Assembly (NCBI RefSeq): GCF_008107685.1
Contig: NZ_VIRF01000090.1
Location: 124,001-188,000 of the forward strand
Length of the DNA stretch: 64,000 nucleotides
Origin: Novosphingobium sp. BW1
GTDB taxonomy: Bacteria; Pseudomonadota; Alphaproteobacteria; Sphingomonadales; Sphingomonadaceae
Direction of reading: 5' to 3'
The position numbers and the translations under genes are program-made. The first letter of the stretch is position 1. Each line of letters opens with the position of its first letter. The notes under the pieces were generated by a model. It worked only from the letters and a program-made list of their open reading frames with translations, did no database searches and had not been told where the DNA came from. Shown here piece by piece: positions 1-11,092 of this stretch.

Positions 1-1
1 G

Positions 2-1063
2 CGCAAGGTGGCGCTCGTCTCCACGACGGGCCTCGGCCTTGCGCAACTGCTCATCGCGCTCATCGGCGGCCAGCTCCTGACGTTTTACGCCGCTTGGGGG
101 GTGCTCGCCGTCATTTCCCTGGGCACCCTGCCGATGACCTACGCCAAGGTTATCAACGCCTGGTTCACCCAGTCGCGCGGTCTGGCGCTGGGCCTTGCGC
201 TCGCCTCGACCGGCGCCACCGGCGCGGCGATTCCCTTCATCCTCAACGCCGCACTCGTAGCATTCGGTTGGCGCGGAGGTTACGTGCTCCTGGCCGCCCT
301 GCCGCTGGTGATCGCGCTGCCGGTCCTCTTTGCCTGGCTGCGTCTGCCCGAAGCGCGGGCCCGCGCCGCCAGTGAAGCCCTCCCCCAGACCGGCATTGCC
401 GTTCGCCAAGCCCTGCGCGGCTATCGCTTCTGGGTCCTGGCGACTGGCTCGATGGCCCTGGCCTTCGGTGTCAGCGGTCTGCTGCCAAACCTTTTCCCGC
501 TCCTGCTCGACCGCGGCGTGGACAATTCCACCGCCGCTTCCGCCCTCGCCGCACTGGCGATCAGCGTGACAGCAGGGCGCGTCCTTTCGGGCTTCCTGCT
601 CGACCGGATCTGGGCGCCGCTGGTCTGTGCTTTACTCGTCATCCCGGCGACTTTCGCGCTCGTCCTACTGGCCAATCCCGGGCTTACCGTCCCGGTCATG
701 GTCGCCTCGGTCGTCACGCTGGGGCTGGTGGCGGGGGCCGAGTTCGATCTCGTCGCCTATATGACCGCCCGCTACTTCGGGCAGAAGCACTTCAGCGAGC
801 TCTATGGCATCCAGTACGCCGCCTTTGGTCTGGGCGCGGGCTTTGCGCCTGCCTTCTACGGCGCGATGTACGACCGGTTCGGAAGCTACCAGCCCGAAAT
901 CATCCTCTCGATCGCACTGCTCCTGTTCGCGGTTGCGATCACCTTCGCGCTTGGCCGCTACCCGACCTCGTTCAGCTCGGCGGCCGAGGCTTCGCAACCG
1001 GAAAACGCAGACCACCCGGCGGGAGCCCCCCCGGACAGCCTGAGCCGCCACTCTCGGCCTTGA
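2..1063 (+). CDS. MFS transporter, 5'-truncated by the window edge
   Basis: The reading frame is already open at the first bases, so the true start lies upstream. About 353 codons remain. They read as about ten hydrophobic segments with major facilitator features: a Gly-rich GLALGLALASTGATGA helix after an SRG loop, and a basic and acidic central loop (LPEARARAASEA) between two halves. The C-terminal tail after GRYP is hydrophilic and Pro/Ser rich. The protein is an inner-membrane secondary transporter; fumC and a dicarboxylate carrier follow downstream, so an organic acid is a reasonable substrate guess but nothing in the sequence fixes it. A terminator about 150 bases further on separates it from fumC. 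Confidence 0.8.
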   Translation, partial: RKVALVSTTGLGLAQLLIALIGGQLLTFYAAWGVLAVISLGTLPMTYAKVINAWFTQSRGLALGLALASTGATGAAIPFILNAALVAFGWRGGYVLLAALPLVIALPVLFAWLRLPEARARAASEALPQTGIAVRQALRGYRFWVLATGSMALAFGVSGLLPNLFPLLLDRGVDNSTAASALAALAISVTAGRVLSGFLLDRIWAPLVCALLVIPATFALVLLANPGLTVPVMVASVVTLGLVAGAEFDLVAYMTARYFGQKHFSELYGIQYAAFGLGAGFAPAFYGAMYDRFGSYQPEIILSIALLLFAVAITFALGRYPTSFSSAAEASQPENADHPAGAPPDSLSRHSRP

Positions 1064-1212
1064 ATGCACCCCGAGTGCCTGTCCGATTAGGGGTTAACGC
1101 GGATTTTTGTTCGCTGTGCGGATTTTTGAGCTGCCGGACTGGTTAGCGATCACACCCGCCAGTAGGCCGTCACCAGTTTCTGAAATTCCCTCAGACTCTG
1201 ACGACCTTTTCA

Positions 1213-1248
1213 GCCCCTGCGGCGCTTTTGCGCGGCGGGGGCTTTTTT
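1213..1248 (+). terminator. Rho-independent terminator upstream of fumC
   Basis: A stem of 13 positions (1213-1225 with 1230-1242), 12 of them paired including one G-U, closes on a TTTT loop and is followed by six T (1243-1248). It ends transcription from the MFS side and insulates fumC. The 150 bases between the MFS stop and this hairpin hold no gene I can recognise. Confidence 0.85.
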
Positions 1249-1325
1249 CACCCTCCGTGCAATTGCGCAAAAGCTCCCTACCTTGAGTGGCACCTACCCG
1301 CGTCACCACCAAGGAGCCTACACCC

Positions 1326-2708
<1,383 letters not shown>

Positions 2709-2812
2709 TCGGGTCGCATTCCCTCTCGCCTTGAGGCGCCCTTAGGGGCTAGGCTGCACCAAGTGACAGGCCCACAAAGGGCCGCACGGGGGGCCAGAGA
2801 GGAGCGGCACGG

Positions 2813-4225
2813 GTGAACAGCCGGACAATCGGACGTATCGCAGGACCGCTGCTCTTCGGCGCGGTCCTCATCGCGCCAGCACCCGGCAACATGGCGCAGC
2901 CCCCCTGGATCGTGGCGGGGCTCGTCGTCTGGATGGCGACCTGGTGGATGACCCAGGCCATTCCGCTGACCGCCACCGCGCTTCTGCCCTTCCTGGTCCT
3001 GCCCTTCGCCGGGATCATGAGCGCAGGCGAAACCGCCTCGGCCTACTATTCGCCCACGCTGTTCCTGATTCTGGGCGGGGCGTTCCTCGCCCTCGCCATC
3101 GAGCGCACCGGACTACACCGGCGCCTCGCGCTCGCCCTCCTTGACCGGCTCGGCAGTAGGGGCGGGGCGCAGCGTCTGCTGCTGGCCTTCATGATTGCCG
3201 CCGCGCTCCTTTCCATGGCAATTTCGAACACTTCCACCACACTCATCATGATGCCGATGGCCGTCGCTGTCCTGGAAGCGGGCGGCATGCGGAGCGAGGA
3301 CACCCACGGCCTGTCCGGTGCGCTGCCGATGGGGATTGCCTTTGCCGCCTCGATCGGGGGCCTCGGCACGCTCGTGGGATCGCCCACCAACGCGATTGCC
3401 ATTGCCCTTCTCGATTCGATGACCGGGGTGAAGATCAGTTTTGCGACCTGGAGCCTCATCGGCGTGCCCGCCGTGATCCTGGGCATTCCAATGGCCGCCT
3501 GGATCATCGCGCGCGTGCAAGGGGCCTCGACCGGCGCCTTTCGCATCGGCGCGGCACGGCGCGCGATTGCCGTGGAGCCCCGTTGGTCGAGCGCAGAACG
3601 CCGCCTCCTCCCTCTTGTCGCCCTCGCCTTCACGCTGTGGATGACGAGCCCGCTGCTGCGCCCCTTCCTGCCCGCAGGGGCGTTGACCGATGGCACCATC
3701 GCCATCGGTGTCAGCCTGCTCCTCTTCCTCCTCCCCGATGGCACGGGCAGCGCGCTCCTGAGCTGGGAAGAAGCCAACCGGGCGCCCTGGGATGTCATCA
3801 TGATGTTCGGCGGGGGACTGGCCCTGGCGGCCGGAATGGGTGCCTCGGAGCTCGACGAGTGGCTGGGACGTTCGCTCCTGCCGCTTTCGGCGGTCCCGCT
3901 ACCCCTCGTGGCCCTCGCCATCACCGCGATGGTGATCCTCATCACCGAGTTTGCCAGCAACGTCGCAACGGCAAGTGGCATCATGCCGGTCGTGGCCAGC
4001 CTCACTGTAGCGCTGGGCGCGGATCCGCTGCTCCTCGCAATGCCAGCTGCGCTTGCGGCCAGCTGGGGCTTCATGCTGCCCTCCGGCACGGGGCCCAACG
4101 CGATTGCCTGGGCGACGGGTCGGATCGCGCTTCCCAGCATGGTCAAGGCAGGCTTCTGGCTCGACCTTGCGGGCGCTCCGATGATCGTCGCCGTCGTCTG
4201 GCTGGTCCATGCAGTGCTGCGTTGA
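2813..4225 (+). CDS. SLC13/DASS-family sodium:dicarboxylate symporter
   Basis: 470 residues with about 11-12 membrane segments. Family features seen: the first SNTSTT motif (residues 138-143), its counterpart SNVATAS in the second half (382-388), and GSPTNAIA after helix 5. In DASS carriers the paired SNT motifs bind substrate carboxylates and sodium; the second motif here has Val in place of Thr, as in some bacterial members. The start is GTG with GAGAGGAG at 2797-2804. The gene follows fumC on the same strand, which supports uptake of C4-dicarboxylates such as succinate, fumarate or malate, though sulfate or citrate members of the superfamily cannot be excluded. Confidence 0.85.
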   Translation: MNSRTIGRIAGPLLFGAVLIAPAPGNMAQPPWIVAGLVVWMATWWMTQAIPLTATALLPFLVLPFAGIMSAGETASAYYSPTLFLILGGAFLALAIERTGLHRRLALALLDRLGSRGGAQRLLLAFMIAAALLSMAISNTSTTLIMMPMAVAVLEAGGMRSEDTHGLSGALPMGIAFAASIGGLGTLVGSPTNAIAIALLDSMTGVKISFATWSLIGVPAVILGIPMAAWIIARVQGASTGAFRIGAARRAIAVEPRWSSAERRLLPLVALAFTLWMTSPLLRPFLPAGALTDGTIAIGVSLLLFLLPDGTGSALLSWEEANRAPWDVIMMFGGGLALAAGMGASELDEWLGRSLLPLSAVPLPLVALAITAMVILITEFASNVATASGIMPVVASLTVALGADPLLLAMPAALAASWGFMLPSGTGPNAIAWATGRIALPSMVKAGFWLDLAGAPMIVAVVWLVHAVLR

Positions 4226-4293
4226 AAGGCACAGGCGCAATACCTAAGTCACCGGCATCCCTCCCCCTTCCCCGACAGTCAGGAACGCCCCTC

Positions 4294-5004
4294 ATGACAT
4301 CTTCCGTGCCAACCGATGCGCCCTCGCGCTTGGCCGAAGCTCCCTTCCGGCCCGAGGCCATCATCTTCGACATGGATGGCACCCTGCTCGATACCGAGAG
4401 CCTCTACCGCCGTTCCCAGCGCAAAGCCGCGCGCGCGCTCGGCCGTGACCTGCCCGAGGAGCTCCACCGCCAGTTCGTGGGTGTCCATCGCGAGGTGAAT
4501 GACCTGCACCTCCAGCGCCTGTGGGGCGAGGACGCGGACATCGCCGCCTTCAATGCCCATGCCGACGAACTGTTCGAGGACCTGTGGCGCGCCGACCTGC
4601 CGCTGCGCCCCGGCGCCCGCGAACTCCTGGATGCGCTCACCAAGACAGGTCTGCCGCTGGGCCTGTGCACCTCGACGCGCAGCCCGCTCGCGCAGGAGAA
4701 GCTCGAAGTCGCAGGATTCCTCGACCTGTTCGCCTCGATCGTCACGCTGAACGATGTCGAGCAGCCCAAGCCCCATGCCGAGCCTTACCTGCTGAGCGCC
4801 CGCAACCTCGGCGTCGATCCGCAGCGCTGCGTGGTCGTGGAGGATTCGCCCAATGGCCTGCGCGCCGGTGCCGGGGCGGGCATGACCGTCCTGCTGGTTC
4901 CCGATCTCCTCGCGCCGACGCCCGAGATGCGCGAGCTTGCCTACGCCGTGCTGCCCGATCTGCACGCCGTTGGCGCCTGGATCGCGGGTGCTCTCTCAAC
5001 CTGA
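4294..5004 (+). CDS. HAD subfamily IA phosphatase / phosphomutase-like
   Basis: 236 residues. Motif I is FDMDGTLLDTE near residue 28, motif II is the CTSTR stretch and motif III/IV reads KPHAEPYL followed by VVEDSPNGLRAGAGAGM, giving the complete haloacid dehalogenase catalytic set. The arrangement matches the beta-phosphoglucomutase/YcjU/GS1 group, which dephosphorylate or isomerise small sugar or nucleotide phosphates in the cytoplasm. The ATG at 4294 has AGGAA nine bases before it; the same frame stays open far upstream inside the transporter gene, but that part is antiparallel noise. The substrate cannot be told from sequence. It lies 68 bases after the dicarboxylate carrier and may share its transcript. 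Confidence 0.8.
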   Translation: MTSSVPTDAPSRLAEAPFRPEAIIFDMDGTLLDTESLYRRSQRKAARALGRDLPEELHRQFVGVHREVNDLHLQRLWGEDADIAAFNAHADELFEDLWRADLPLRPGARELLDALTKTGLPLGLCTSTRSPLAQEKLEVAGFLDLFASIVTLNDVEQPKPHAEPYLLSARNLGVDPQRCVVVEDSPNGLRAGAGAGMTVLLVPDLLAPTPEMRELAYAVLPDLHAVGAWIAGALST

Positions 5005-5149
5005 AGACGGACAGGATTCAAGGTGCCATCGCTCCTCGCCCCATAATGCCTGCCTCACCCTTCGCGGCTAGGGCGGCGCGCAGGACGTGAGTTAGACAAT
5101 TTGGAGAGCCCAAGGGCGATAGCCCTGGGAAACGCTTTTCTTTACCTGT

Positions 5150-5683
5150 TCACCCCTGCCACTCGCGCCGCTCCTCGGCTGCGCGAAGGACCTCATAGGC
5201 GAGCTGGTAGGTCTGGAAGGCCTTGGCAGCCTCTTCATCGCCCGGCTTCACGTCCGGGTGGACTTCCTTGGCCTTCGTGCGCCAGGCCTTGCGCACCTCC
5301 TGGAACTCGGCGTCGGGGTCTAGGCCAAGCACTTCGAGAGCGCGCAACTCGTCGCGGCTTCGCGTACCGTCGCCCGAGCCGCCCCAACCATAGTGCGCCG
5401 ATTCCTTGTAACCGGCGGTCTCGGTCCATTCCTCGGACTCGCGCTTCTCGGCCTCTTCCTTATCGAGCCCGGCAAAGTAGTCCCAGCCCGAATTGTATTC
5501 CGCCGCGTGCTTCTGGCAGAAATACCAGCGATCCGGGCTGTTGGGGCTCTTGGGCGCGGGGCAATCGCCGCGTTCGGTGCAGCCGTGACGGTCGCAGATG
5601 CGCACCTGCGTCGCCTCGCGCGAGCTGCCGTAGCCGCCCCAGCGCGGGAAACCCCAGTTGTCGGATCGTTTTGGACGGGCCAT
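5150..5683 (-). CDS. J-domain (DnaJ-class) protein with N-terminal Cys cluster
   Basis: 177 residues. The C-terminal 65 residues form a J domain (about 113-170) with an intact HPD at 142-144, the tripeptide that stimulates the Hsp70 (DnaK) ATPase. The N-terminal half is not a J-protein Gly/Phe region: it has Trp/Gly-rich sequence and four cysteines (30, 35, 41, 56) plus histidines, spaced like a small metal site. A 33-residue upstream extension is possible but would run into the pal terminator, so the ATG at 5683 is used. It lies downstream of the Tol-Pal operon but is separated from it by that terminator. The client is unknown; probably a dedicated DnaK co-chaperone. Confidence 0.8.
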   Translation of the reverse strand: MARPKRSDNWGFPRWGGYGSSREATQVRICDRHGCTERGDCPAPKSPNSPDRWYFCQKHAAEYNSGWDYFAGLDKEEAEKRESEEWTETAGYKESAHYGWGGSGDGTRSRDELRALEVLGLDPDAEFQEVRKAWRTKAKEVHPDVKPGDEEAAKAFQTYQLAYEVLRAAEERREWQG

Positions 5684-5755
5684 TCCCCAGCCGTTACGCC
5701 TTCTCGCAGGCGCGATGCAAGTCTCTTGCGGCCGCGCAACCGGGCGGCGGGCACG

Positions 5756-5801
5756 AAAAAGGCCCGCCCTGCCCCGGCGCAAGCCGAAGGCGGGGCGGGC
5801 C
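5756..5801 (-). terminator. Terminator of the tol-pal operon
   Basis: On the minus strand a GC-rich inverted repeat (arms about 5787-5801 and 5761-5775) is followed by five T (5760-5756). It lies 33 bases after the pal stop codon and directly before the J-domain gene. Confidence 0.85.
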
Positions 5802-5834
5802 TCTTCTCAAAACGCCTTCGCAAAGGCGGGCAGA

Positions 5835-6377
5835 TCAATCGATGGTGACCGTCACCGCGCGGCGGTTCTGCGCCCAGGCCTGTTCGTTCGAGCCCAGCGC
5901 CACCGGGCGCTCCTTGCCGTAGCTGAGCGTGGTCAGGCGGCTCGCCGCAACGCCCAGGCTGATCAGGTAGTTCTTGGCCGAGTTCGCGCGGCGCTCACCC
6001 AGCGCGAGGTTGTATTCGCGCGTGCCGCGTTCATCCGCGTGGCCTTCGATCGTCGCGCGCTTTTCGGGGTAGGTCATCAGCCACTGCGCCTGCTTGGCGA
6101 GCGCCTGCTGGTCCATCGCGTCGATGTCGTACTTGTCGGTATCGAAGTAGATGGTGTCATCGCCCATCATCTGCGCGGCGAAGTCCGCCTGGCTACCCGG
6201 ACGCGGGCCCAGCGCCTCGCCCGAATCGGGCTGCGTAGTGGTACGGGCCGGGCCGGGTTCGGGCGGCAGTTCCTTGGGCGCCTTCGAAGCGCAGGCGGAC
6301 AGCGCCAGCGCACCTGCCACGAGAAGCAGGGTCGAACCGCTCTTCAGGTTTCGCGACATCGAGAGGGAAGAAGGCAT
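5835..6377 (-). CDS. pal: Peptidoglycan-associated lipoprotein Pal
   Basis: 180 residues. A lipoprotein signal peptide ends in the lipobox LSAC (Cys29), then comes a Pro-rich linker and an OmpA C-terminal domain (about 75-178) with the peptidoglycan-binding GHADERGTREYNLALGERRA stretch. Pal anchors the outer membrane to murein and pairs with TolB during envelope constriction. An AGGAG motif nine bases before the ATG at 6377 supports this start over the second Met at 6359. It is last in the ybgC-tolQ-tolR-tolA-tolB-pal cluster, 125 bases after tolB, and is closed by a terminator. Confidence 0.96.
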   Translation of the reverse strand: MPSSLSMSRNLKSGSTLLLVAGALALSACASKAPKELPPEPGPARTTTQPDSGEALGPRPGSQADFAAQMMGDDTIYFDTDKYDIDAMDQQALAKQAQWLMTYPEKRATIEGHADERGTREYNLALGERRANSAKNYLISLGVAASRLTTLSYGKERPVALGSNEQAWAQNRRAVTVTID

Positions 6378-6502
6378 TAAGGCAGTCTCCTGTGGTGCTC
6401 AGCCCATGAGCGGGCGGCGAACGAAGGTGGTGGGATGCTATCCCGGGCGCTGTCAACCTGATTGCGTTTGCAAGGAGACAACGCCCTGGAAGCGGGAAGG
6501 GT

Positions 6503-7897
6503 TCAGCGGCGGATCGGCCCCCAGGCCGGGTCGGACGCGCCGACCGGGGTGGGCAGCTTGCGCTCGTTCCGGCCGGTGAGATCGACCTGCCAGATGGTCG
6601 CCTCGCCCGAACCGCGCTGGGTGCGGAAGAACTGGACGATGCGGCCGTTGGGCGACCAGGTCGGGGCCTCGTCCTGCCACGAATCGGTGAGGTAGCGCAT
6701 GTTGCGGCCCGCAGGGCTCATCACCGCCACGCGCAGGTTGCCCGCGATGTGGGTGAAGGCGATGAGATCGCCGCGCGGGCTCCATTCCGGCGTCGCCGAG
6801 CGGCCGCCGAAGAAGCTGATGCGCTTCTGGTTGGTGCCGTCCGCGTTCATCACGTAGACCTGCTGCGAGCCTGAACGGTCGCTTTCGAACACGATCTTGC
6901 TGCCATCGGGCGAATAGCTGCCGCCGATGTTGATACCCGGACCATTGGTCAGACGCTCAGGGGTGCCGCCACCGGCCGAAGTGATGCGGTAGATGTCGGT
7001 GCGCCCGCCCTGCGACATCGAGAAGAGCACCCACTTGCCATCGGGCGACCAGCGCGGGGCCATCGTCGGATTGGTCGTGCGAAAGATCAGCTTTTGCGAA
7101 TTGGTCGTCAGATCATAGGCATAGACGCTGGGCTGGCCGTTCAGGTACGAAAGATAGAGGATCTTAGAATAGTCGGGCGAATAGCGCGGGGTCAGCGCCA
7201 TTGCTTGCCCGCTGGTGAGATAACGGTGGTTCGCCCCGTCAGAGTCCATGACCGCAAGGCGCTTCATGCGGTGGTCCTTTGAGCCCGTCTCGGCGATGTA
7301 GGCGATGCGCGAATCGAAGAACGGGCTCTCCCCCGACAGTCGCGAGTAGACCATGTCCGCGCACTTGTGCCCGGCCCGGCGCCAGTCCGAGGGAGCGACC
7401 TTCCAGCCGCCCTTCTCCAGCGGCTGGCCGAGCGCTACGTCATAGAGGTAGCACCCCACCGTCAGCGTGCCGTCATTGCCTGCGTGGACATAGCCCTGCA
7501 CCAGCATGTCCGCGCCATTGCCTGACCACAGGCGGTAGTTGGGCGCGCTCACTTCACCAAATGTGGGACGCGGCAGACCATCGGGCCCGGAGGGCTTGAA
7601 CAGGCCGTTGTTCTTGAGATCGCTCGCAACGACCTGCGAGATCGCATGGCCCAGTTGCCCCGTCGTGCCCGCCGTGGTCTGCGTCGGCACATCGGCGTCG
7701 GTGGTAAAAGTGGTGATGGCAATGCCAAGGTCCTGCCAATCACTGTCATCCGAGACCGTCACTTCGAGGCCATCGCTTTCCTGCGCCTCCTGGGTGGGCG
7801 CGGTGATTTCGGGCGTGAATGTGCCCGAGGACTGGGCCAGTGCCGGGCCCGAGGCGCAGAGCAGGAGACCAAGAGCAAGCGCGGAAAGGGTCTTCAT
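6503..7897 (-). CDS. tolB: Tol-Pal system periplasmic beta-propeller TolB
   Basis: 464 residues. A Sec signal peptide (about 1-21, cleavage after GPALA) precedes the TolB N-terminal domain and a six-bladed propeller visible as repeated WSPDG / YSPDG / WSPRG blades with S-x-I-x-F-x-S-x-R-x-G spacing in the C-terminal half. TolB is the periplasmic partner that alternates between Pal and TolA. Only two bases separate it from the tolA stop, so the two are very likely co-translated. Confidence 0.96.
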   Translation of the reverse strand: MKTLSALALGLLLCASGPALAQSSGTFTPEITAPTQEAQESDGLEVTVSDDSDWQDLGIAITTFTTDADVPTQTTAGTTGQLGHAISQVVASDLKNNGLFKPSGPDGLPRPTFGEVSAPNYRLWSGNGADMLVQGYVHAGNDGTLTVGCYLYDVALGQPLEKGGWKVAPSDWRRAGHKCADMVYSRLSGESPFFDSRIAYIAETGSKDHRMKRLAVMDSDGANHRYLTSGQAMALTPRYSPDYSKILYLSYLNGQPSVYAYDLTTNSQKLIFRTTNPTMAPRWSPDGKWVLFSMSQGGRTDIYRITSAGGGTPERLTNGPGINIGGSYSPDGSKIVFESDRSGSQQVYVMNADGTNQKRISFFGGRSATPEWSPRGDLIAFTHIAGNLRVAVMSPAGRNMRYLTDSWQDEAPTWSPNGRIVQFFRTQRGSGEATIWQVDLTGRNERKLPTPVGASDPAWGPIRR

Positions 7898-7899
7898 GG

Positions 7900-8817
7900 C
7901 TAGAGCCTTCTGTCAAAATTGGTGGTGACGACCTTCCACCCTTCGTACAGGTCGTCGGGAAGATTGAAAGGCGCGGCCAGCTTGACCGCGCGAATGGCCT
8001 GCTCCTGGTGGCGCGAGACCTGCGCCGCATTCGACGCGGTCCGGCCGCTGGTGGCGACGATCTGCGGCTCTCCATCCAGCGTACCGTCGGGCTTGAGGCG
8101 GAAGCGCACCTTGGTCACGAGCAATTCGGCATCAGCGCCCTGCGGGGCCTGCCAGTGCGGTTTGAGCTGGCGACGGATCGCCGCGCCGAGCGCCGAGACC
8201 TGCTTGGGGCCGATCGCGGCGGCGGGCGCCCCGCTCCCCGATTCCGAGGTGCCGCCCGAGATCCCATCGAGGAAGTTCGAACTGACTCGGCTGCCACCCG
8301 CCTTCTTGGGTTCCGAGGTCGCCTTGCTGCTGGAGGTGGAGGACGACTTCGGATTTGGCTTGGCTACGATGTCGTCGATCGCGCTCGACTTGCGGCTCGA
8401 AGATGCCTTGGGCTTGGGTTCCGGTTTGGGCTCTGGCTTCGGCTTGGACTTCGCCTTGGGGGCTGGCTTGGGCGCAGGCTTGGCCGCAGGCTTGGGTTCG
8501 GGCGCGGGCGGTGCCGGGCGCTGCGCCTCGGGTTCCGGGGCCGGAGCTGCCTCGGCCGGCGTCTCGGGTTCCGGCAGCGCTTCGGGCGCGGGTTCGCCGA
8601 GCGTCGGCGCCATGTCGGGCGCCGCCTGGCTGAAGGGATCGGGCGAGGTCGAGGTCATCCCCACCTCATCGCTGATCGAAACCTCGATGCGTTCGGGGCG
8701 CGGCACGATCTCCTCGGGCGCCGGGCGCAGCAGGAGCACGCCCAGAAGCCCCGCGTGGAGGACAACCGCCACGACGAGACCAACGCCTTCATCCTTTCGC
8801 AGTGCAAGCGATGCCAT
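7900..8817 (-). CDS. tolA: TolA, periplasm-spanning energy transducer
   Basis: 305 residues. One N-terminal membrane helix (about 13-31, VGLVVAVVLHAGLLGVLLL) anchors the protein, followed by an acidic stretch, a long Pro/Lys/Glu/Ala-rich linker (about 70-150) and a C-terminal domain carrying RRQLKPHWQAP and VRFRLKPDGTL, the TonB/TolA-like fold. The linker has PEPKPEPKPK repeats instead of the Ala/Lys-rich helix of E. coli TolA, which is usual in alphaproteobacteria. It transmits proton-motive force from TolQR to TolB/Pal. The position between tolR and tolB settles the identity where sequence conservation is low. Confidence 0.9.
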   Translation of the reverse strand: MASLALRKDEGVGLVVAVVLHAGLLGVLLLRPAPEEIVPRPERIEVSISDEVGMTSTSPDPFSQAAPDMAPTLGEPAPEALPEPETPAEAAPAPEPEAQRPAPPAPEPKPAAKPAPKPAPKAKSKPKPEPKPEPKPKASSSRKSSAIDDIVAKPNPKSSSTSSSKATSEPKKAGGSRVSSNFLDGISGGTSESGSGAPAAAIGPKQVSALGAAIRRQLKPHWQAPQGADAELLVTKVRFRLKPDGTLDGEPQIVATSGRTASNAAQVSRHQEQAIRAVKLAAPFNLPDDLYEGWKVVTTNFDRRL

Positions 8818-8833
8818 GGCCCGTGAACCTACG

Positions 8834-9289
8834 TCAGCTTCCTGAACCGCCGCTGACGTCGGTCACCAGCGAGATCGAGGTAAACCCGGCGCGGTTAAGT
8901 TCGCCCATGACACCCATGACACGCCCGTAGTCGAGCGCCTTGTCCCCGCGCAGCGAGACGAGCGGCATCTTGCCGTCCGCACCCGGCTGCACCGAGGCGA
9001 GGCGTTCGCCGAGCTCGCCTGCGGCCAGTTGCTGGTCCTCGTAGAAGATCGCGCCGTCACGGCGCAGGGTAATGGTGATCTGCTGCGTTTCCTCGGCCAT
9101 CGCCTTGGCGCGGCTCTGCGGCAGTTCGATAGGCACCGCGGCCTTCAGAAGCGGCGCGGCCACCATGAAGATGATGAGCAGCACCAGCATGACGTCGACC
9201 AGCGGGGTAACGTTGATCTCGGCCATGGGCGCGCGAGACCGACCGCCACGGCCGCGCCGTCCTCCGCCGCCGTTGAGGCCCATCGCCAT
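8834..9289 (-). CDS. tolR: TolR, ExbD/TolR-family stator protein
   Basis: 151 residues from the ATG at 9289, one base after the tolQ stop; a second Met lies two codons on. A Gly/Arg-rich N-terminus leads into the family signature AEINVTPLVDVMLVLLIIFMV, where the Asp inside the single membrane helix (LVDVMLV) is the proton-carrying residue. The periplasmic domain follows. It works with TolQ as a proton-driven motor that energises TolA. The frame is open further upstream, but that part lies inside tolQ. Confidence 0.95.
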   Translation of the reverse strand: MAMGLNGGGGRRGRGGRSRAPMAEINVTPLVDVMLVLLIIFMVAAPLLKAAVPIELPQSRAKAMAEETQQITITLRRDGAIFYEDQQLAAGELGERLASVQPGADGKMPLVSLRGDKALDYGRVMGVMGELNRAGFTSISLVTDVSGGSGS

Positions 9290-9290
9290 C

Positions 9291-9997
<707 letters not shown>

Positions 9998-10001
<4 letters not shown>

Positions 10002-10543
10002 TCGTGTCCTTCCGGAGCGGATGCGGGCGTAATGGGATGAACGGGCGAGAAGGTGGCGAAGGCCTGCTGCCAGGCCTCGGGTTGACGGCGCGGTCGTCCA
10101 TCACGGCCGATGAACCCGACCTTTACCACGCCCTCGGCAAGCTTGGTTTCTCCGCGCCAGGCGGTCTGGTGCAGGGTGCAGCGCACCTTGCCGACCTGCT
10201 GCGCGGTGGTGACGATGATGACGGTGTCGCCCAGCCGCGCAGGCGCGAGATAGCGCACGTGGACTTCGGCCACGGTGTATAGCCCCGAGCCATCCTCCAA
10301 CGCGGCACTCTGGTCGATGCCCAGCACCTCGAGCAGGTCCGAACGGGCGCGTTCGAACCAGGCGACGTAGTTGGCGTGGTAGACCACCCCGCCCGCGTCG
10401 GTGTCGTCGTAGTAGACGCGCAAGGGATAGTGGTGCGAGCCGCTGGTATCCTCGTTGCCGGAAGGAACGATGGTGCCGTTGACGGGCGCAAGCGAAGTCA
10501 GGGGAGGAACACTGGTCATCGTGCGCGGAGCAATAGCGCTCAC
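9998..10543 (-). CDS. ybgC: Tol-Pal-associated acyl-CoA thioesterase YbgC
   Basis: 181 residues. A hot-dog fold thioesterase with the 4-hydroxybenzoyl-CoA thioesterase motif YYDDTDAGGVVYHANYVAWF; the Asp of DTDAGG is the catalytic residue in this family. The first 35 or so residues are Ser/Pro-rich and lack equivalents in E. coli YbgC, so a start at the second Met (10519) is possible. It is the first gene of the tol-pal operon and the 130 bases upstream should hold the promoter. Proposed role: hydrolysis of acyl-CoA or acyl-ACP linked to phospholipid metabolism at the membrane. Confidence 0.92.
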
Positions 10544-10673
10544 ATGATGCCCTGCAAAGAGAAGCTGCGGGTCACAGATGCCTTGCAGGGCAGATTGTGG
10601 TTGAAAGGGGGCCTAAGGTCCGGCCAGTCGCCCCCTTGCTGCGATGACGCGTGACGAACCGCGCCTATGCGCC

Positions 10674-11051
10674 TCAGTCCGCAATCATCTGGAAGAACTG
10701 ACGCCCGCCAAAGATATGGACGTGCAGATGCGGAACTTCCTGGTGCCCGGCCTGCCCCATGTTGACCATGAGGCGGTAACCCGGCGTGTCGAGTTCCAAC
10801 TGGCGCGTCACGTTGCCGACCGCGCGCATGAAGGCAGCGATCTCGGCGTCGTCGGCCTTGGCGGTGAAATCGTCCCACGAGACATAGGCGCCCTTGGGGA
10901 TTACCAGCACGTGGACAGGCGCCTGCGGGCGGATGTCGTTGAAAGCGAGCGCGACTTCGTCCTCGTAGACCTTGTCGCAGGGCAGTTCGCCGCGCAGGAT
11001 CCTGGCGAAGATGTTGGCGTCGTCGTAGGGCTGCTTGGGATCGATGGGCAT
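10674..11051 (-). CDS. HIT-family nucleotide phosphoramidase (HinT-like)
   Basis: 125 residues from the ATG at 11051, which has GGAG six bases before it; a Met five codons upstream (11066) lacks a ribosome site. The histidine triad HLHVHIF lies near the C-terminus, preceded by the FxDIxPxAPVHVLVIPK signature. HIT proteins are small cytoplasmic dimers that hydrolyse nucleoside phosphoramidates or aminoacyl-adenylates. It follows hisE by 41 bases, an arrangement seen repeatedly in alphaproteobacteria. An eight-base inverted repeat (about 10552-10589) after its stop may be its transcript end, though no T-run follows. Confidence 0.93.
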   Translation of the reverse strand: MPIDPKQPYDDANIFARILRGELPCDKVYEDEVALAFNDIRPQAPVHVLVIPKGAYVSWDDFTAKADDAEIAAFMRAVGNVTRQLELDTPGYRLMVNMGQAGHQEVPHLHVHIFGGRQFFQMIAD

Positions 11052-11092
11052 GGACGTCTCCGGCATGGAACGAACGTGAAGCGTGAAGGGGC

